Assembly: GCA_022702705.1 (NCBI GenBank)
Contig: CM040427.1
Location: 70,981,283-71,045,282 of the forward strand
Origin: Papilionanthe hookeriana x Papilionanthe teres
Taxonomy: Eukaryota > Streptophyta > Magnoliopsida > Asparagales > Orchidaceae
Direction: 5' to 3'
DNA length: 64,000 bases
Numbering within the stretch: position 1 is the first letter of the stretch; every line of letters starts with the position of its first letter. Position numbers and translations under genes: made by a program. The notes under the pieces were generated by a model that was not told the DNA's origin, made no database searches, and saw nothing but the letters and a program-made list of their open reading frames with translations. This document shows, piece by piece, positions 44,502 to 54,900 of the stretch.

Positions 44502-44794
44502 TGTAGAAAATAAACTTCGAGATGAAAAAATCTTCTTTTTTATTATTATTCACATGTAGGGTACATATATATAAAGAAATCAATCTCTCCTAATTTAGAA
44601 ACTTACCAAATATATCAAGTTTAAATTAGGAAATGAAATAATTCTGAAATAAAAAATAAAGAAACATAAATTAGGAAGAGAATAAAACTAATAAAGGTAT
44701 TTTCAAAGTTATCTTTAATCAAATCTTTTTGTGATTTTGTGAAGTAGTAGGCCGGCCAATCATTGAGAGGGGCCGAACTTCGAACTTTCCACAT
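44502..44794 (-). repeat. Ty1/copia LTR, unit 2
   Basis: Second copy of the same LTR, about 290 bp, same ends (...TTTTCTACA at 44,502). Confidence 0.8.
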
Positions 44795-44795
44795 A

Positions 44796-45121
44796 CGCCA
44801 TATATTTTAGCAGTTACAATTCATGTTCTATTAGTAGGACAATCATTAGCAAACAGTCATTGTGGTAAATGTTATCCTTACTGCAATTGCTAAACTAGGA
44901 GTTGTCTGTGTGACATCTTCTCTTGCTCTTAAGAATATCTTTGATGTACCAAAATTACCTAAAAAGCTAATTTAAACTAAAAAAAAATTCACATAAGATA
45001 TGAAATGTTATATAATATTTTATCCTTCTTTTTGTGTATTTTAGGACTAGGATTCGGGGAGAAAGAGTGGATTTGCTAAGAAAAGGGATAGAATTTTCTA
45101 TCTTGAAACATTGAGTACTTT
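44796..45121 (+). pseudogene. Ty1/copia gag-preintegrase fragment, unit 2
   Basis: Same fragment as in unit 1. It keeps VCVTSSLALKNIFDVPKLPK-type sequence (copia SVLHVPNFP region) in one frame and the SGRKSGFAKK block in another. Confidence 0.6.
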
Positions 45122-45225
45122 GAAACGGTGAGTTAGCGACGAAGCAACACTTGATTGTATGCGAGCATCAGAGGAAATGTTCAAACGACATCGAGCAAAA
45201 TAAGTTTCTCAGATATCTGATACCA

Positions 45226-45515
45226 TGTAGAAAACAAACTTTAGGATGAAAAATTCTTCTTTTTTATTATTATTCACATGTAGGGTACATATATATAGAG
45301 AAATCAATCTCTCCTAATTTAGAAACTTACCAAATATCAAGTCTAAATTAGGAAATGAAATAATTCTGAAATAAAAAATAAAGAAAAATAAATTAGGAAG
45401 AGAATAAAACTAAGAAAGGTATTTCCAAAGTTATCTTTAATCAAATTGTTCTATGATTTTGTGAAATAGTAGGCTGACCTATCATGGAGAGGGGCCGAAC
45501 TTCGAACTTTCCACA
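45226..45515 (-). repeat. Ty1/copia LTR, unit 3
   Basis: Third copy, same ends. Lies next to the longest remaining plus-strand copia fragment. Confidence 0.8.
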
Positions 45516-45516
45516 C

Positions 45517-46720
45517 ACACCATATATTTTAGCATTTACAATTCATGTTCTATTAGTAGGACAATCATTAGCAAATAGTCATTGTGGTAACTGTTATCCT
45601 TACTACAATTGGTAAACTAGGAGTTGTCTGTATGACGTCTTCTCTTACTCTTAAGAATATCTTTGATGTACCAAAATTACCAAAAGAATTCACAAAAGAT
45701 CTGAAATGTTATATAATCTTTTATCTTTTTTTTTTGGTGTATTTTAGGACAAGGATTAGGGGAGAAAGAGTGGATTTGCTTAGAAAAGGGATATGATTTT
45801 CTATCTTAAAATATTGAGTACTTTGAATAGGGTTTGCCATTTTGGATTCATTATTTTTTTCTGTTTCCCAACTTTTAAACTTTAAATATAGTGTTACCTT
45901 CTCTTTTAAACTTCAAATATATTATTGAATATCTTTGTTGTGACATTTGTGACTTGCAAAGCACATGCTTCCTATTATTAAAAAGAAGTTTTCTTACTTT
46001 TGAATTTATCCATAGTGATATTGGGGGGACTATCCAAAATCTCAAATATTTTTAGGTGCTTGATAGTTTGTTGTCCTTATAGATCATGTTACCAAGGCCA
46101 CATGGGTAGCTTTGATTAAACCAAAATTTGATTTTAGCAGCGTTACCTCTACTTTTCATCACATATTCAAAATCAATTTGGAGTAAAATTAAAAACTTCA
46201 AGTCAAACAACATAAAAGATTATTCAATCCATCCTTGAATTCCTTTCTCCAAAAGAAGAAATTATTCATCATTATACTTCGTAAATAAACCACACAAAAC
46301 TTGTTTGTTAAATGGAAAAAAAATGTCCAATTCCATGATAGCACTCAGGCATTATTGTTTCATTACGGGAATATTCTTAAATCTTTTTAGAAGGAAGCTA
46401 TCAATCATTGGTAAGGCTTCGACGGAATTCCATACAGATTTCCATCCACATGTTAGAAACTCTAATGGTCTTTTATCTTGAATTCTGATTACTCTCTTTT
46501 GTAGATATTTATTGTCTAGATATTGGTAAATTAGACCAAAAGCTATTAATTTTGTGGTTCTCAGCTATTTTTCTACAAGAAGTTATCCTCCTAGAAATTT
46601 CATATGTCTATTAATGTAATGTTTTCTGATTTCTATCCATTTGCATAAGCTTCAATTGCAATATATGTTCCTTTAGATCGCAAGCTTGTAGATGTCTATC
46701 AAAGGATGTAGTAGTGCAAT
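45517..46720 (+). pseudogene. Ty1/copia pol relic: gag-preintegrase and integrase
   Basis: Unit 3 of the triplication runs on into the rest of this plus-strand element. The preintegrase part is the cleanest of the three (TTIGKLGVVCMTSSLTLKNI, FDVPKLPK, later RTRIRGERVDLLRKGI). About 240 bp downstream comes the integrase core: FVVLIDHVTKATWVALIKPK (first Asp of the DDE set), SSVTSTFHHIFK, then out of frame NPSLNSFLQKK and a segment matching the Asn-Gly-Leu-Val-Glu-Arg-Lys region in degraded form, then RPKAINFVVLSYFSTR of the integrase C-terminal part. Reverse transcriptase and RNase H are not seen. Many stops and frame changes; not functional. Confidence 0.65.
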
Positions 46721-47796
46721 TGAAAATTTGCATTGTTGAAAATCTTGGTGTTAACAAATGAAAATTAGGTCTCTGGAAGTCACGACAACTCCAATTGGAA
46801 ACTTAAGGACATTTTAACTTTTATGGACATTGTATAACAGGAAGTCTTGAATTCAAATCTGGTCTTATATATGACATTAGGGAAGTTATTGTTGCTCAAA
46901 TATTATTACTGGTCAAGAGTTGTGATGCTTTATATATGTTCTCCTTTTTTGTCGTTGACAAGTTCTCATTTTTCTTCCTCCAGTTGTCTATATATTGTCA
47001 TATATCTTATTCTCAATGAATAAGAGAATCACTGTCCTGTTTTTTTGTCAACATTATTTATCTATACTTTGGATGTATCTTAATTATATTTAAATCACTT
47101 AGATTTTTTTATGGAGTCTTATTTATATAAATAGGGATATTGGCGCTTTATAATTTAGGTATCTTATTTCATCATATCTTTCCTCATAGGTTCCCTAGAA
47201 TACGTCTTTTCTCTCAGCTCAAGGTTCCTCTCTCCTTCCCAATTTCTCTAGGCACAAGTTCCTAGATTTTGAGTTCTCCTTCCTTTCCTTCTTGATAGCT
47301 CTCTATACTTTTTGGATTTTCCAACTTTTAAAAGTCGATGATTCATGAATCATTCTCTTGATTTCTACCAGCAGTTGATCTCACCCTAATACTATTTCTA
47401 GCTTTCTCTCTTTACAAGCATAATTTTCTGCTCTTTCATTAAGAGTGGATTCAAGGAATAATTTAGCAATTAAAATAGAAATAGAAGCGAAGAAGAAAGG
47501 AGAATGTCAAGAAGAATCCTTATTATCAATATCTTGATTATTTTGATATCAGTGAAATTTTATTCTTCTATTGATGTCAGAGCAACCTAGTTACATTATT
47601 TCATGTTAGAGAGAGATGATTATATTAGTTGGTATTAGAGATGTCATTCAATAGCCGAGCAATCTTATTATATCAATGTTGTCAACATTTTATATTCTAC
47701 AATTAAGCCCAACTGTTGTATTTTTAACTTATTAAGTTGATGCTCGCTGATGTATATCTGCTACCTAGGAGTTAAGCATTTGCTTTTTTTCTTTTT
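46721..47796 (+). other. LTR-like sequence with decayed primer site; no gene
   Basis: tttatataaatagggatatt (about 47,122-47,142) is a TATA-type promoter, followed by C/T-rich sequence. TGGTATTAGAG at 47,630-47,640 is one base from the copia tRNA-Met primer site and would follow a plus-strand 5' LTR ending near 47,629. The LTR start is not clear. Confidence 0.4.
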
Positions 47797-48100
47797 GGGA
47801 CATTTACATAGATACCGCATAATTCTTATGTATTTACATATCTAACACCAAAATTTTCATATTTACGTGCATAACACTCAAGTCTTTAATACCACTTTGG
47901 AACCACAAACCTGTACATGAAAAGATATATTTCACTTTTATCACTTTTAACAAGTTAGTGGATATTTCACTTTTAAAAAGTTAGTAGTAGTCGTATTCTT
48001 AATGTAATATTAAAGACTTGAGTGTTATTTACGTAAATATGAAAATTTTGGTGTTATAAATGTAAATATGAAAATTTTGGTATTAGATATATAAATACAT
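47797..48100. mobile_element. Foldback MITE, copy 2
   Basis: Left arm GGGACATTTACATAGATACC...ATTCTTATGTATTTACATATCTAACACCAAAATTTTCATATTTACGT-ATAACACTCAAGTCTTTAAT is mirrored by the right arm (48,003-48,100), which has the AACACCAAAATTTTCATATTTAC block twice and lacks the outermost ~30 bases. Non-coding. Same family as 30,290-30,507. Confidence 0.7.
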
Positions 48101-48254
48101 TGTATTGTTTGGTTTGCATATAAATTTCAGTTTTTTTGCAAGATGCTTGTGACGTCTTTTGTCACGTGCAGCAAATTTGTCCCTCTATCACCAATGCGGG
48201 AAATGTCATTTCTGTGGTGTATCTATGTGTAATGTTTGTCCTTTTTTATTGCAG

Positions 48255-48592
48255 TAAACATATCAAAAGTTACGAGTATTGGTTCCACTGATGCTATAAT
48301 GAATGCGATTAATTTTGTAAGTTTTGAACCAGATGATTCTGCTGGCGCTCTTGTTGAAACATCGACTTCTGGAGCTGGGGATTACAAGAGCGAGCTTGAA
48401 CCTGTAGAAGTAATTAATATCGCTCCTGTTGACTGCAAACATAAAATTTTGCAGAAAAACACAGCTCAACTTTTACCGATTCTAACAATCATACTACAGG
48501 TTGAAGTTGTTAGAGAAAATCTAACCGTCTTGAAGCCCAACGAAGATTCGAAGATAGTCAATAATGCTACAAAACACTCGATTTCTATTCAG
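48255..48592 (+). other. Exon-like ORF, product unrecognised
   Basis: Clean acceptor (tttttattgcag) before 48,255 and donor (TTCAG/GTATGC) after 48,592, with one frame open through all 338 bp. It reads ISKVTSIGSTDAIMNAINFV, SFEPDDSAGALVETSTSG and VEVVRENLTVLKPNEDSK, acidic and Ser/Thr-rich like a linker region. Average GC is higher than its flanks. An alternative donor lies at GTTGAAG inside it. No domain recognised, and no neighbouring exon found within several kb on either side, so either a host gene with large introns or a decayed transposon exon. Confidence 0.35.
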
Positions 48593-49644
48593 GTATGCTT
48601 AGAAAATACTCAGTTTCCATTCAAGTACGGTTACTAAATTCTCAAGTATTGCAGGTATTTTTTTAAATTACTTATCTAAATTTAATTTCTAATTATGTTT
48701 AATTATTACACCGGCTTTTTTGAACATAATGCGACTAAACTGATTGAATTTATCACCAATATCTGTTTTTGAACTTTTCCCACTTGAATAGATTTAGTAA
48801 TCAACTCAATCATTCGAATGACCCAAACAATACATAAAATATGATTCCTAACTGTGATTCAATAATTTATTTCAATTCAATTTGGTGGAAGCATTCTTAG
48901 ATATTTTATCTAACTACGGCATTTATAATAACATCATAGTTTACATTCATAACAATAAATTCTGATCATATATATTGCCTTATGATGTTTTGTATCTTAC
49001 ATCAAAACTATATTAGGCTCAGCATTATCTTTTATTCTACTTCAAATAGTAACTTGAGTAATATCTAGTGAACTTTAAAGCTTAGCTAGATAAAGAATAA
49101 TGATATGATTGAAATATTCATACATTAAACAACATTACAGGCTATCCATTAATTGGACATAACAATTAAACAAAATTATAGATTATTCTATTACATTACT
49201 TTGTAGAATAAATACGCAAACTAATCTTATTGAAGAAAATTTTAAAAGATATGTTAAATGTGCAAACATTATATGTACTATGATGGTCAAACCATGTGGT
49301 CACATGTTAAATTAATTACAACTTATTTTTTATTTGTTTATTTCATTTAATTATTCACATAAAAATTCTTAATCAGCTGTAAAGTATCTCATGTATGAAT
49401 ATTTAAGTTCATTGATCGCCATGAGTAGAATTATCAGACAACCTTATCTAAAGGCTACATCATAAAGTTTAATTGAGCCTAAGTTAAAGTCAATGTTACT
49501 GCTATTAATTTACTTGAGCATCTTTTTGCTGCCACGAAAGTCCACCCTTGTCATCGGCTTGTACATGTTATCGTAAACATATTATTGTGAATTTATGCTA
49601 AATAACATAATCTTTCTAAATCATATTTTATTTTTTTATCGTAA
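48593..49644. other. No gene
   Basis: AT-rich, frequent stops. Confidence 0.4.
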
Positions 49645-49796
49645 GTGCTAGGGCGTCCCCTGAAAGCAACGTGCTGTATGACCTGAATACAGTGGAAAGT
49701 GTGCAAGGGCCGCTACACCGACGCCCGGGTATAGTGTCAAGTAAGCAAGGGTTCCCACATTACGGACGGATGCAGGTAAAGAAGTTAGTCAATGAT

Positions 49797-50587
49797 ACTA
49801 GTATTAGGATAGGATCTTGGAATATAGGTACTCTCAATGGTAAATTAATGGAATTGGTTGATATTATGATTCATAGAAAGATAAATATCTTATGTATTTA
49901 AGAAACTAAATAGGTTGGAGAAAAAGCTAAGGAGATTGATAACTTAGGTTTTAAAGCTATAGTATTCACAGTAATAGTCGTATTAGAAATCGTGTAGGTG
50001 TAATTATAGATAAGAGTTTGAAAGATAATGTTGTTAAAATTAATAGTAGTTAGAGATAGAATTATAAGATTTAAGATTATTATCGATACTAAGATTTTTA
50101 ATATTATAAGTCGCTTATGCTTTCCTCAAGTTGGTTTGGATATAGGTCTAAAGATAAATTCTGAATGATTTAAGACTTAATACACTGATAATCTCATTAA
50201 GAAAAATCTTTGTTGTAGGAGATTTAAATAGTATACGTGTCAGTAAAGTGGTAGAAGATTTCGAAATATTCATGTATGATTACTGATTATGGAGTGATTA
50301 ATGAAGAAGGTAGAGCCATGTTAGATTTTGTTTTAGCGTGTGATATGATTATTACTAATACTTTATTCAAGAAAAGAGATGAGCATCTTATTACTTATAA
50401 GAATAGATCTAATAAAACACAAATTGATTGTTTTCTTATGAGAGGAAGAGATCGTCGAGATTGTAAGGATTGTAAGGTTATTCCAAGTGAGGAATTAAAT
50501 ACCCAATATCGATTATTAGTTTTAGATTTTAAGATAAAGAATTGTAAAATAAAGAATACTAGGATTCAACATCGTAGAATCAGATGA
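49797..50587 (+). pseudogene. RTE endonuclease (EEP family), broken
   Basis: Opens with IRIGSWNIGTLNGKLMELVD (the WN motif that starts the domain), then RKINILCI, a stop, ETK (the catalytic Glu region). Later GDLNS (usually GDLNGH) and AMLDFVLACDMIITNTLF, DEHLITYKNRSNKTQIDCFL (the QID motif), RDCKVIPSEELNTQYRLLV. Several frameshifts and stops lie between the first and last motifs. The C-terminal third is one open frame from 50,276 to 50,587. Confidence 0.8.
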
Positions 50588-51077
50588 CACCTAAAAGACA
50601 AATAAAATTATTTTTATTAGTAAAATTCAAGATTTAAATATTTGGGATGTCCATGAAGATGCAAATGCTATGCGGGAAAAATTAAGTAATACTGTTAAAC
50701 AAGTGGCTAAAGATGTACTTGGAGAATCAAAAGAAAAAGTTTCTATAAATAAAAATAGTTGGTGGTGGAATAATAATGTGCAAGAAAAGATAAAATATAA
50801 GAAGTTATGTTATAAAAATTGGTTTAAATGTAAAACCTAGTAGAATCGAGAAAAATATAAAACGACCACAGAGAGTCTAAAAGAATAATCGTGACGCAAT
50901 AAATTTCGCTTTAGTGATCTTTATAACATGTTAGATACTTAAGGACGGTGAAAAATATATGTATAAACTAGCCAAACAAAGAGAAAAGAAAAGTAAAGAT
51001 TTAACTCGAGTTAAGCTGTATTAAAGCATGTAAAATCAAAAAGTGTTTTTCTTAAAAAAGATATTTAACATAGGTGG

Positions 51078-52188
51078 GTGAGTTATTTTGATAAACTTTT
51101 TAATGAAGATGCTGAAAGTACGATCGACCTTGGTGATCTTAATATCGTTAATAATAATAAAACTTTTCATTTTTACCATCGCATTAGTAAAAAAGAAGTT
51201 GATGACGCTTTAAAGAAAACCAAAGGTGGAAAGTTCGTAGGACCTGATGATATCCTAATTGAAGTGTGGAAATGTTTAGGTGATTTGGGGGTTTCTTGGC
51301 TTACTAAACTTTTTAATATTATTTTAAAAACTAAAAAGATGCCCGAGGAGTGGAGGAAGAGCATTTTGGTCCCCATATTTAAAAATAAAGGAGATGCACA
51401 AAAGTGTGCAAATTATAGAGGAATTAAATTGATTTGTCATACTTTAAAATTATGGTAGAGGGTAATTGAACATAGGTTAAGACGTGTTATGAAGGTTTCT
51501 CATAATCAATTTGGATTTATGTCTAAGTGTGTCTACTTATGGAAGCTATACATTTATTGAGAGGTTTGATGGAGAAGTACAGAGATAATAAGGAGGATCT
51601 ACATTCGATTTTTATTGATTTAGAAAAAGCTTACGATAAGGTTTCTAGAGATGTTCTTTGGAGAGTCCTTGAGAAGAAATGTGTTGATATGACTTATATT
51701 CAAGTCATTAAAGATATGTATGCTAAAGCTGTTACATGTGTTCGACTGAAGGAGGATTGACCAATTATTTTACTATTTTTGTTGGTTTACATCAAGGATC
51801 GTCTTTAAGCCCATATCTTTTTGCTTTATTTATGGATGGTCTTACTGGGCATTTACAAGAGGATGTACCTTGGTGTATGCTTTTTGCTGATGATATCCTC
51901 CTCGTGGATAAGACGAGAGAAAAAGCCCAGGAAAAACTTGAATTATGGAGGTCTACATTGGTGTCTAAAGGTCTTCGTTTGAGTAGAACTAAAACTGAAT
52001 ACATGGAATGTAATTTTAGTAATAGTAGCCCTAGTGACAGAAGTGTAACTTTGGGTGATCAAATTATTAAAAGGTGTGAACGATTTAGATATCTCGGGTC
52101 CATGGTTCAAAGCGATGGTGATGTAGATGGGGATGTTAATAGTAGAATTCAGGTTGGTTGGTTGAAGTGGAGGAATGCTTATTATGTG
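51078..52188 (+). pseudogene. RTE reverse transcriptase, broken by stops and by the nested insertion
   Basis: KEVDDALKKTKGGKFVGPDD, WLTKLFNIILKTKKMPEEWR, KSILVPIFKNKGD (RT fingers); a stop after LKLW (51,456); SHNQFGFM; FIDLEKAYDKV (motif A, both Asp kept, about 51,611); QVIKDMYAKAVTCVR; a frame change near 51,745; VGLHQGSSLSPYLFALFMDG; FADDILLVDKTR (motif C, both Asp kept, 51,882-51,893); RFRYLGSMVQSDGDVDGDV; VGWLKWRNA. Better preserved than the 21.6 kb copy, whose motifs A and C are mutated. The protein resumes after the insertion at 57,551. Confidence 0.88.
52184..52188 (+). repeat. Left 5-bp target-site duplication (ATGTG)
   Basis: ATGTG directly before TGTTGACCTC. Its twin is at 57,546-57,550. 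Removing one copy and the insert restores tattATGTGatagaaaag, which matches tattgtgtgatagaaaag in the 14.6 kb RTE. Confidence 0.9.
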
Positions 52189-53021
52189 TGTTGACCTCAC
52201 TTTTTGTCGAGGTTTAATATTCCTCATAGATTTAGGATTCTAGCCTCAGGAGCTTCCCCGACGATCCTAGATTCCTAGCGATGGGACCCACCTCGTTTTA
52301 GAGTGTTCGGAAACCACTTCGTTATCTTTGAAATCCCGTACGAGATTCCGTACCGCTAGTTAATAGCCGGCCGAAATTGATGTCAGGACTTCAAATTGAG
52401 TCTCTATAGGACCTCTGGACATTAGGACAGCCTCGTGCACGTCTTACACACCTACACCATTCTGATCGATCGAACTCGAGTCGAATTTTGCGACGATACC
52501 AAATTTCGACGCAATTTTGACGCGACCGTCGACGAGGTTGCCCAGACGACCTCGGACGGCGAAACGGACTGCGCCGATGCGTCTGGAACGTCTATTTCAC
52601 CTAAAATTGACGTTAAGTTTGCGACGATAGCCCGTCGGGTGCGAGAGTTAGGATTCGTGGCGTATTTTCAAATAAATTAATTTTAAACCTATTTTAATTA
52701 AAATATAAGCCCTAAACTCTACTCTCCCTCACTCGACCCACTCGGTTCGCCCGTCTCCCGTGCTCGGGTCCTGTGGGAGTTCTCTGCGACTCCTCTCCCG
52801 CGCTCGGTGCCTTCTCCCTGTTGTAGCCGTTGGTTCCTCGAGCCGCGCGTGTTTTCCCCCATCCCTTATCCCGTCTGCGAGAGATCCTGGCGTGCTCTAC
52901 GCACGCGAGCATCCCGTCCCTGTTGCTCCGTGCGATAGTCCTTCCCATTCTCCCGTGTCTGGCCGGCTTCTCTCGACTCCTTAGATAGGCTGCGGCACTC
53001 CTCTTCCCTTTTTTTTCCCCC

Positions 53022-53029
53022 TATTTAAA
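53022..53029 (+). promoter_or_regulatory. TATA-like box of the long LTR
   Basis: TATTTAAA after a C/T-rich run, followed by ccccattttgggatggcctagggttag. Core-promoter-like layout inside an element with no gene. Confidence 0.4.
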
Positions 53030-53639
53030 CCCCATTTTGGGATGGCCTAGGGTTAGCCCGCAAACCATTGTGAGGAGGAGGTGTTGCCGGATTGGAGTTT
53101 GATTTCCTGCTCTTCTTGTATGTTCTACACTCTCTGGTATTCTCCCCTCCCCCTTCTCCTTCTCGGTTTGGCTCTAGTAGCCCGTGGCTCTCGCTCGTTA
53201 TTTGGTTTCTTTCCTGTTCGTCGCTTCGGCCGAGAGCTATGAATCATGGAAGTTTTTATTCTAAATGTTGAGATGGATGGTTTCTAGTCTTCTTCTTCTA
53301 ATAGCATGCTTATATGATACTTGTGCAAGTGCTTGGAAATGTTTTCTTTATAATTTGGAGCATGGCTAAGAGATAGATTGAGCATGTTTTAAGGTAGGGG
53401 CTTGATTCTCTATGTGATAGTGGAGGCAAAGCATGGTTTACTTTAACCTACTTCTCTTATGTTCAAAGCAAGTTTAAATGTTAAAGAGAGGACTTTGGAG
53501 TTGGGTTAGTCCTCTCGGCAAGCATGTTAGATAGGATTTGGAAGTTTCTTACATATGGTGGCTTGATGTGGAGAATGGGAAGTGTCATTTGGCTTGGTAT
53601 ATGCATGTGAAGCTTATTCTCTACTTTTCTTATCTCTTC

Positions 53640-54900
53640 TTTATTGCGGCTTTACACATCAAAATGTTGAATATATGGAGAAGTTGGTTTTAGCTCTATG
53701 CTTAGTATATTTGTAACCTTGTTATGGCTCATCTTGACCTCATTTAGAGGCTTGCTTGGTTTGTTTCAGCTCATACCCGTGAGCCTAATCTGGATAAACA
53801 ACTGCTGTACTTATTCTACTGCTTTCATAAATTCGTTCTTTTAGCTTTATATTTAGCTTGGTTTTGGGCTATATGTTAGCTGGGTTTCGTTTTTTATGAT
53901 GAGCTTTTGTTCTAGCTTTGTGCTGGGTTTGTTTTGACCCCATACTTGGCTCGGTTTCGGCTTTTCCTATGGTTCGAACTCGTTGGGTTTATGTTGGAAT
54001 CGAGGTCGCGCTTGTTTTGCCTTTGCTCGGCTCGGGTTCTAGTTCCATATGGACCTGGTTTGATTGTTATCTTCTTTTTTTAGTATACCCTTGCTCCGGC
54101 TTTGCATCAAAATTGCTCCGGCTTTGAGCTGGATCTCGTTTTTAACCTCTCGTTGAGGCTTGGTTTTTGGTTCCTTTGGTGTTCTTTCCTGATTTTGAGT
54201 CGTATGCTTGTTGGACTTTATTTTGTGATGAGCCTTTGTCTTAAGTTTGCACTCGGGATTAAATCCTAAGCTTGTGCTTGGGCTTGCTTTGCCTTTGCTC
54301 GCTCGGTTTTAGCCTTCAGGCTTGGTTCGGCTTTCGATCCTATTGGCACTTCTGGTTTCGGTTTTATATATGGATGGCTGTGGTTGTTACCTAGGCTCGT
54401 TTTCCACCCTATAGTGGCTCGGGTCTGGTTTGCATGCGCTGGACCTTGTTTCCTTTTATGTTGAATCCGTCTTGGATTGAATGCTGGGCTGTCTTTTTTT
54501 TAGCCAAGGAGGCTCGGGTCTGGTTTGCATGGGTTGGACCTTGTTTTCTTTCGTGTTGGGGCTGTTTTGGATTGAGCTATGGGCTGTTTCGTTATGGTGG
54601 CCCGGCTCGGCTTTTCCACGAGCCGGTAGTCGCTTCTATGAGGGATGTTTGATTGAGCTTTGGAGTTGGATTGTAGTGACTCGTGTAAGGCTTTGTTGTT
54701 GGAGTTTGGTGAGGTATGTTGAAGTAAGCTTTGAATTTGATGTGTGGCCTCCTTTGGGCTCGGGCTCGGGGCCCCGTGTCGACTCGGTCGAACCCCATCA
54801 AGGCCTCCTCCTTTTTATTTGATGAGTGGATCGATTTGGGCTCGGCTTAACTTTAAGCATATGAGAATTGTGACATTACTTACACACTTAGCTTAAACTC
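53640..54900. repeat. G/T-rich degenerate repeats inside the long LTR
   Basis: Words such as GGCTCGGGTTTGG, TTTCGGCTTT and GAGCTTTTGTTCTAGC recur irregularly. The clearest is a ~95-bp tandem pair at 54,416-54,605 (ggctcgggtctggtttgcat ... ggaccttgttt ... ttggattga). The ORFs here are by-products of the bias. Confidence 0.6.

Larger units (their letters stand above)
43692..45827. repeat. Tandem triplication of a ~0.71-kb unit made of two Ty1/copia fragments
   Basis: Units start at 43,692, 44,398 and 45,122 (gaaacggtgagttag... or gaaaaggtgag...) and end with attgagtactttgaa. Each contains, in plus-strand order: minus-strand copia leader, its primer site, its LTR, then a plus-strand copia gag-preintegrase fragment. 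Units differ by scattered substitutions and small indels (for example a tattattattca insertion shared by units 2 and 3). Confidence 0.9.
49645..52188 (+). mobile_element. RTE-type LINE, nearly full length, 5' part (split by insertion)
   Basis: Starts with gctagggcgtcccctgaaag and a leader ending cacattacggacgg, then endonuclease and reverse transcriptase remnants up to KWRNA, where the 52,189-57,545 insertion cuts it. The remaining 0.5 kb is at 57,546-58,049. Together about 3.05 kb, close to full length for a plant RTE. Confidence 0.9.

Noticed and set aside
46840..46866. B-box-like GAATTCAAATC as another SINE head
   Set aside because: No A box at the required distance.
51792..52227. Minus-strand ORFs opposite the RTE reverse transcriptase
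   Set aside because: Shadow frames of the plus-strand RT.
52435..52680. 81-codon ORF near the start of the long LTR
   Set aside because: Possible gag N-terminus considered, but no gag, protease or RT follows and it precedes the TATA box, so it lies in U3-like sequence.
53918..54822. Trp/Leu/Gly-rich ORFs in the long LTR, membrane-like
   Set aside because: The region is a G/T-rich degenerate repeat; hydrophobicity follows from base bias and the frames are not conserved between repeats.
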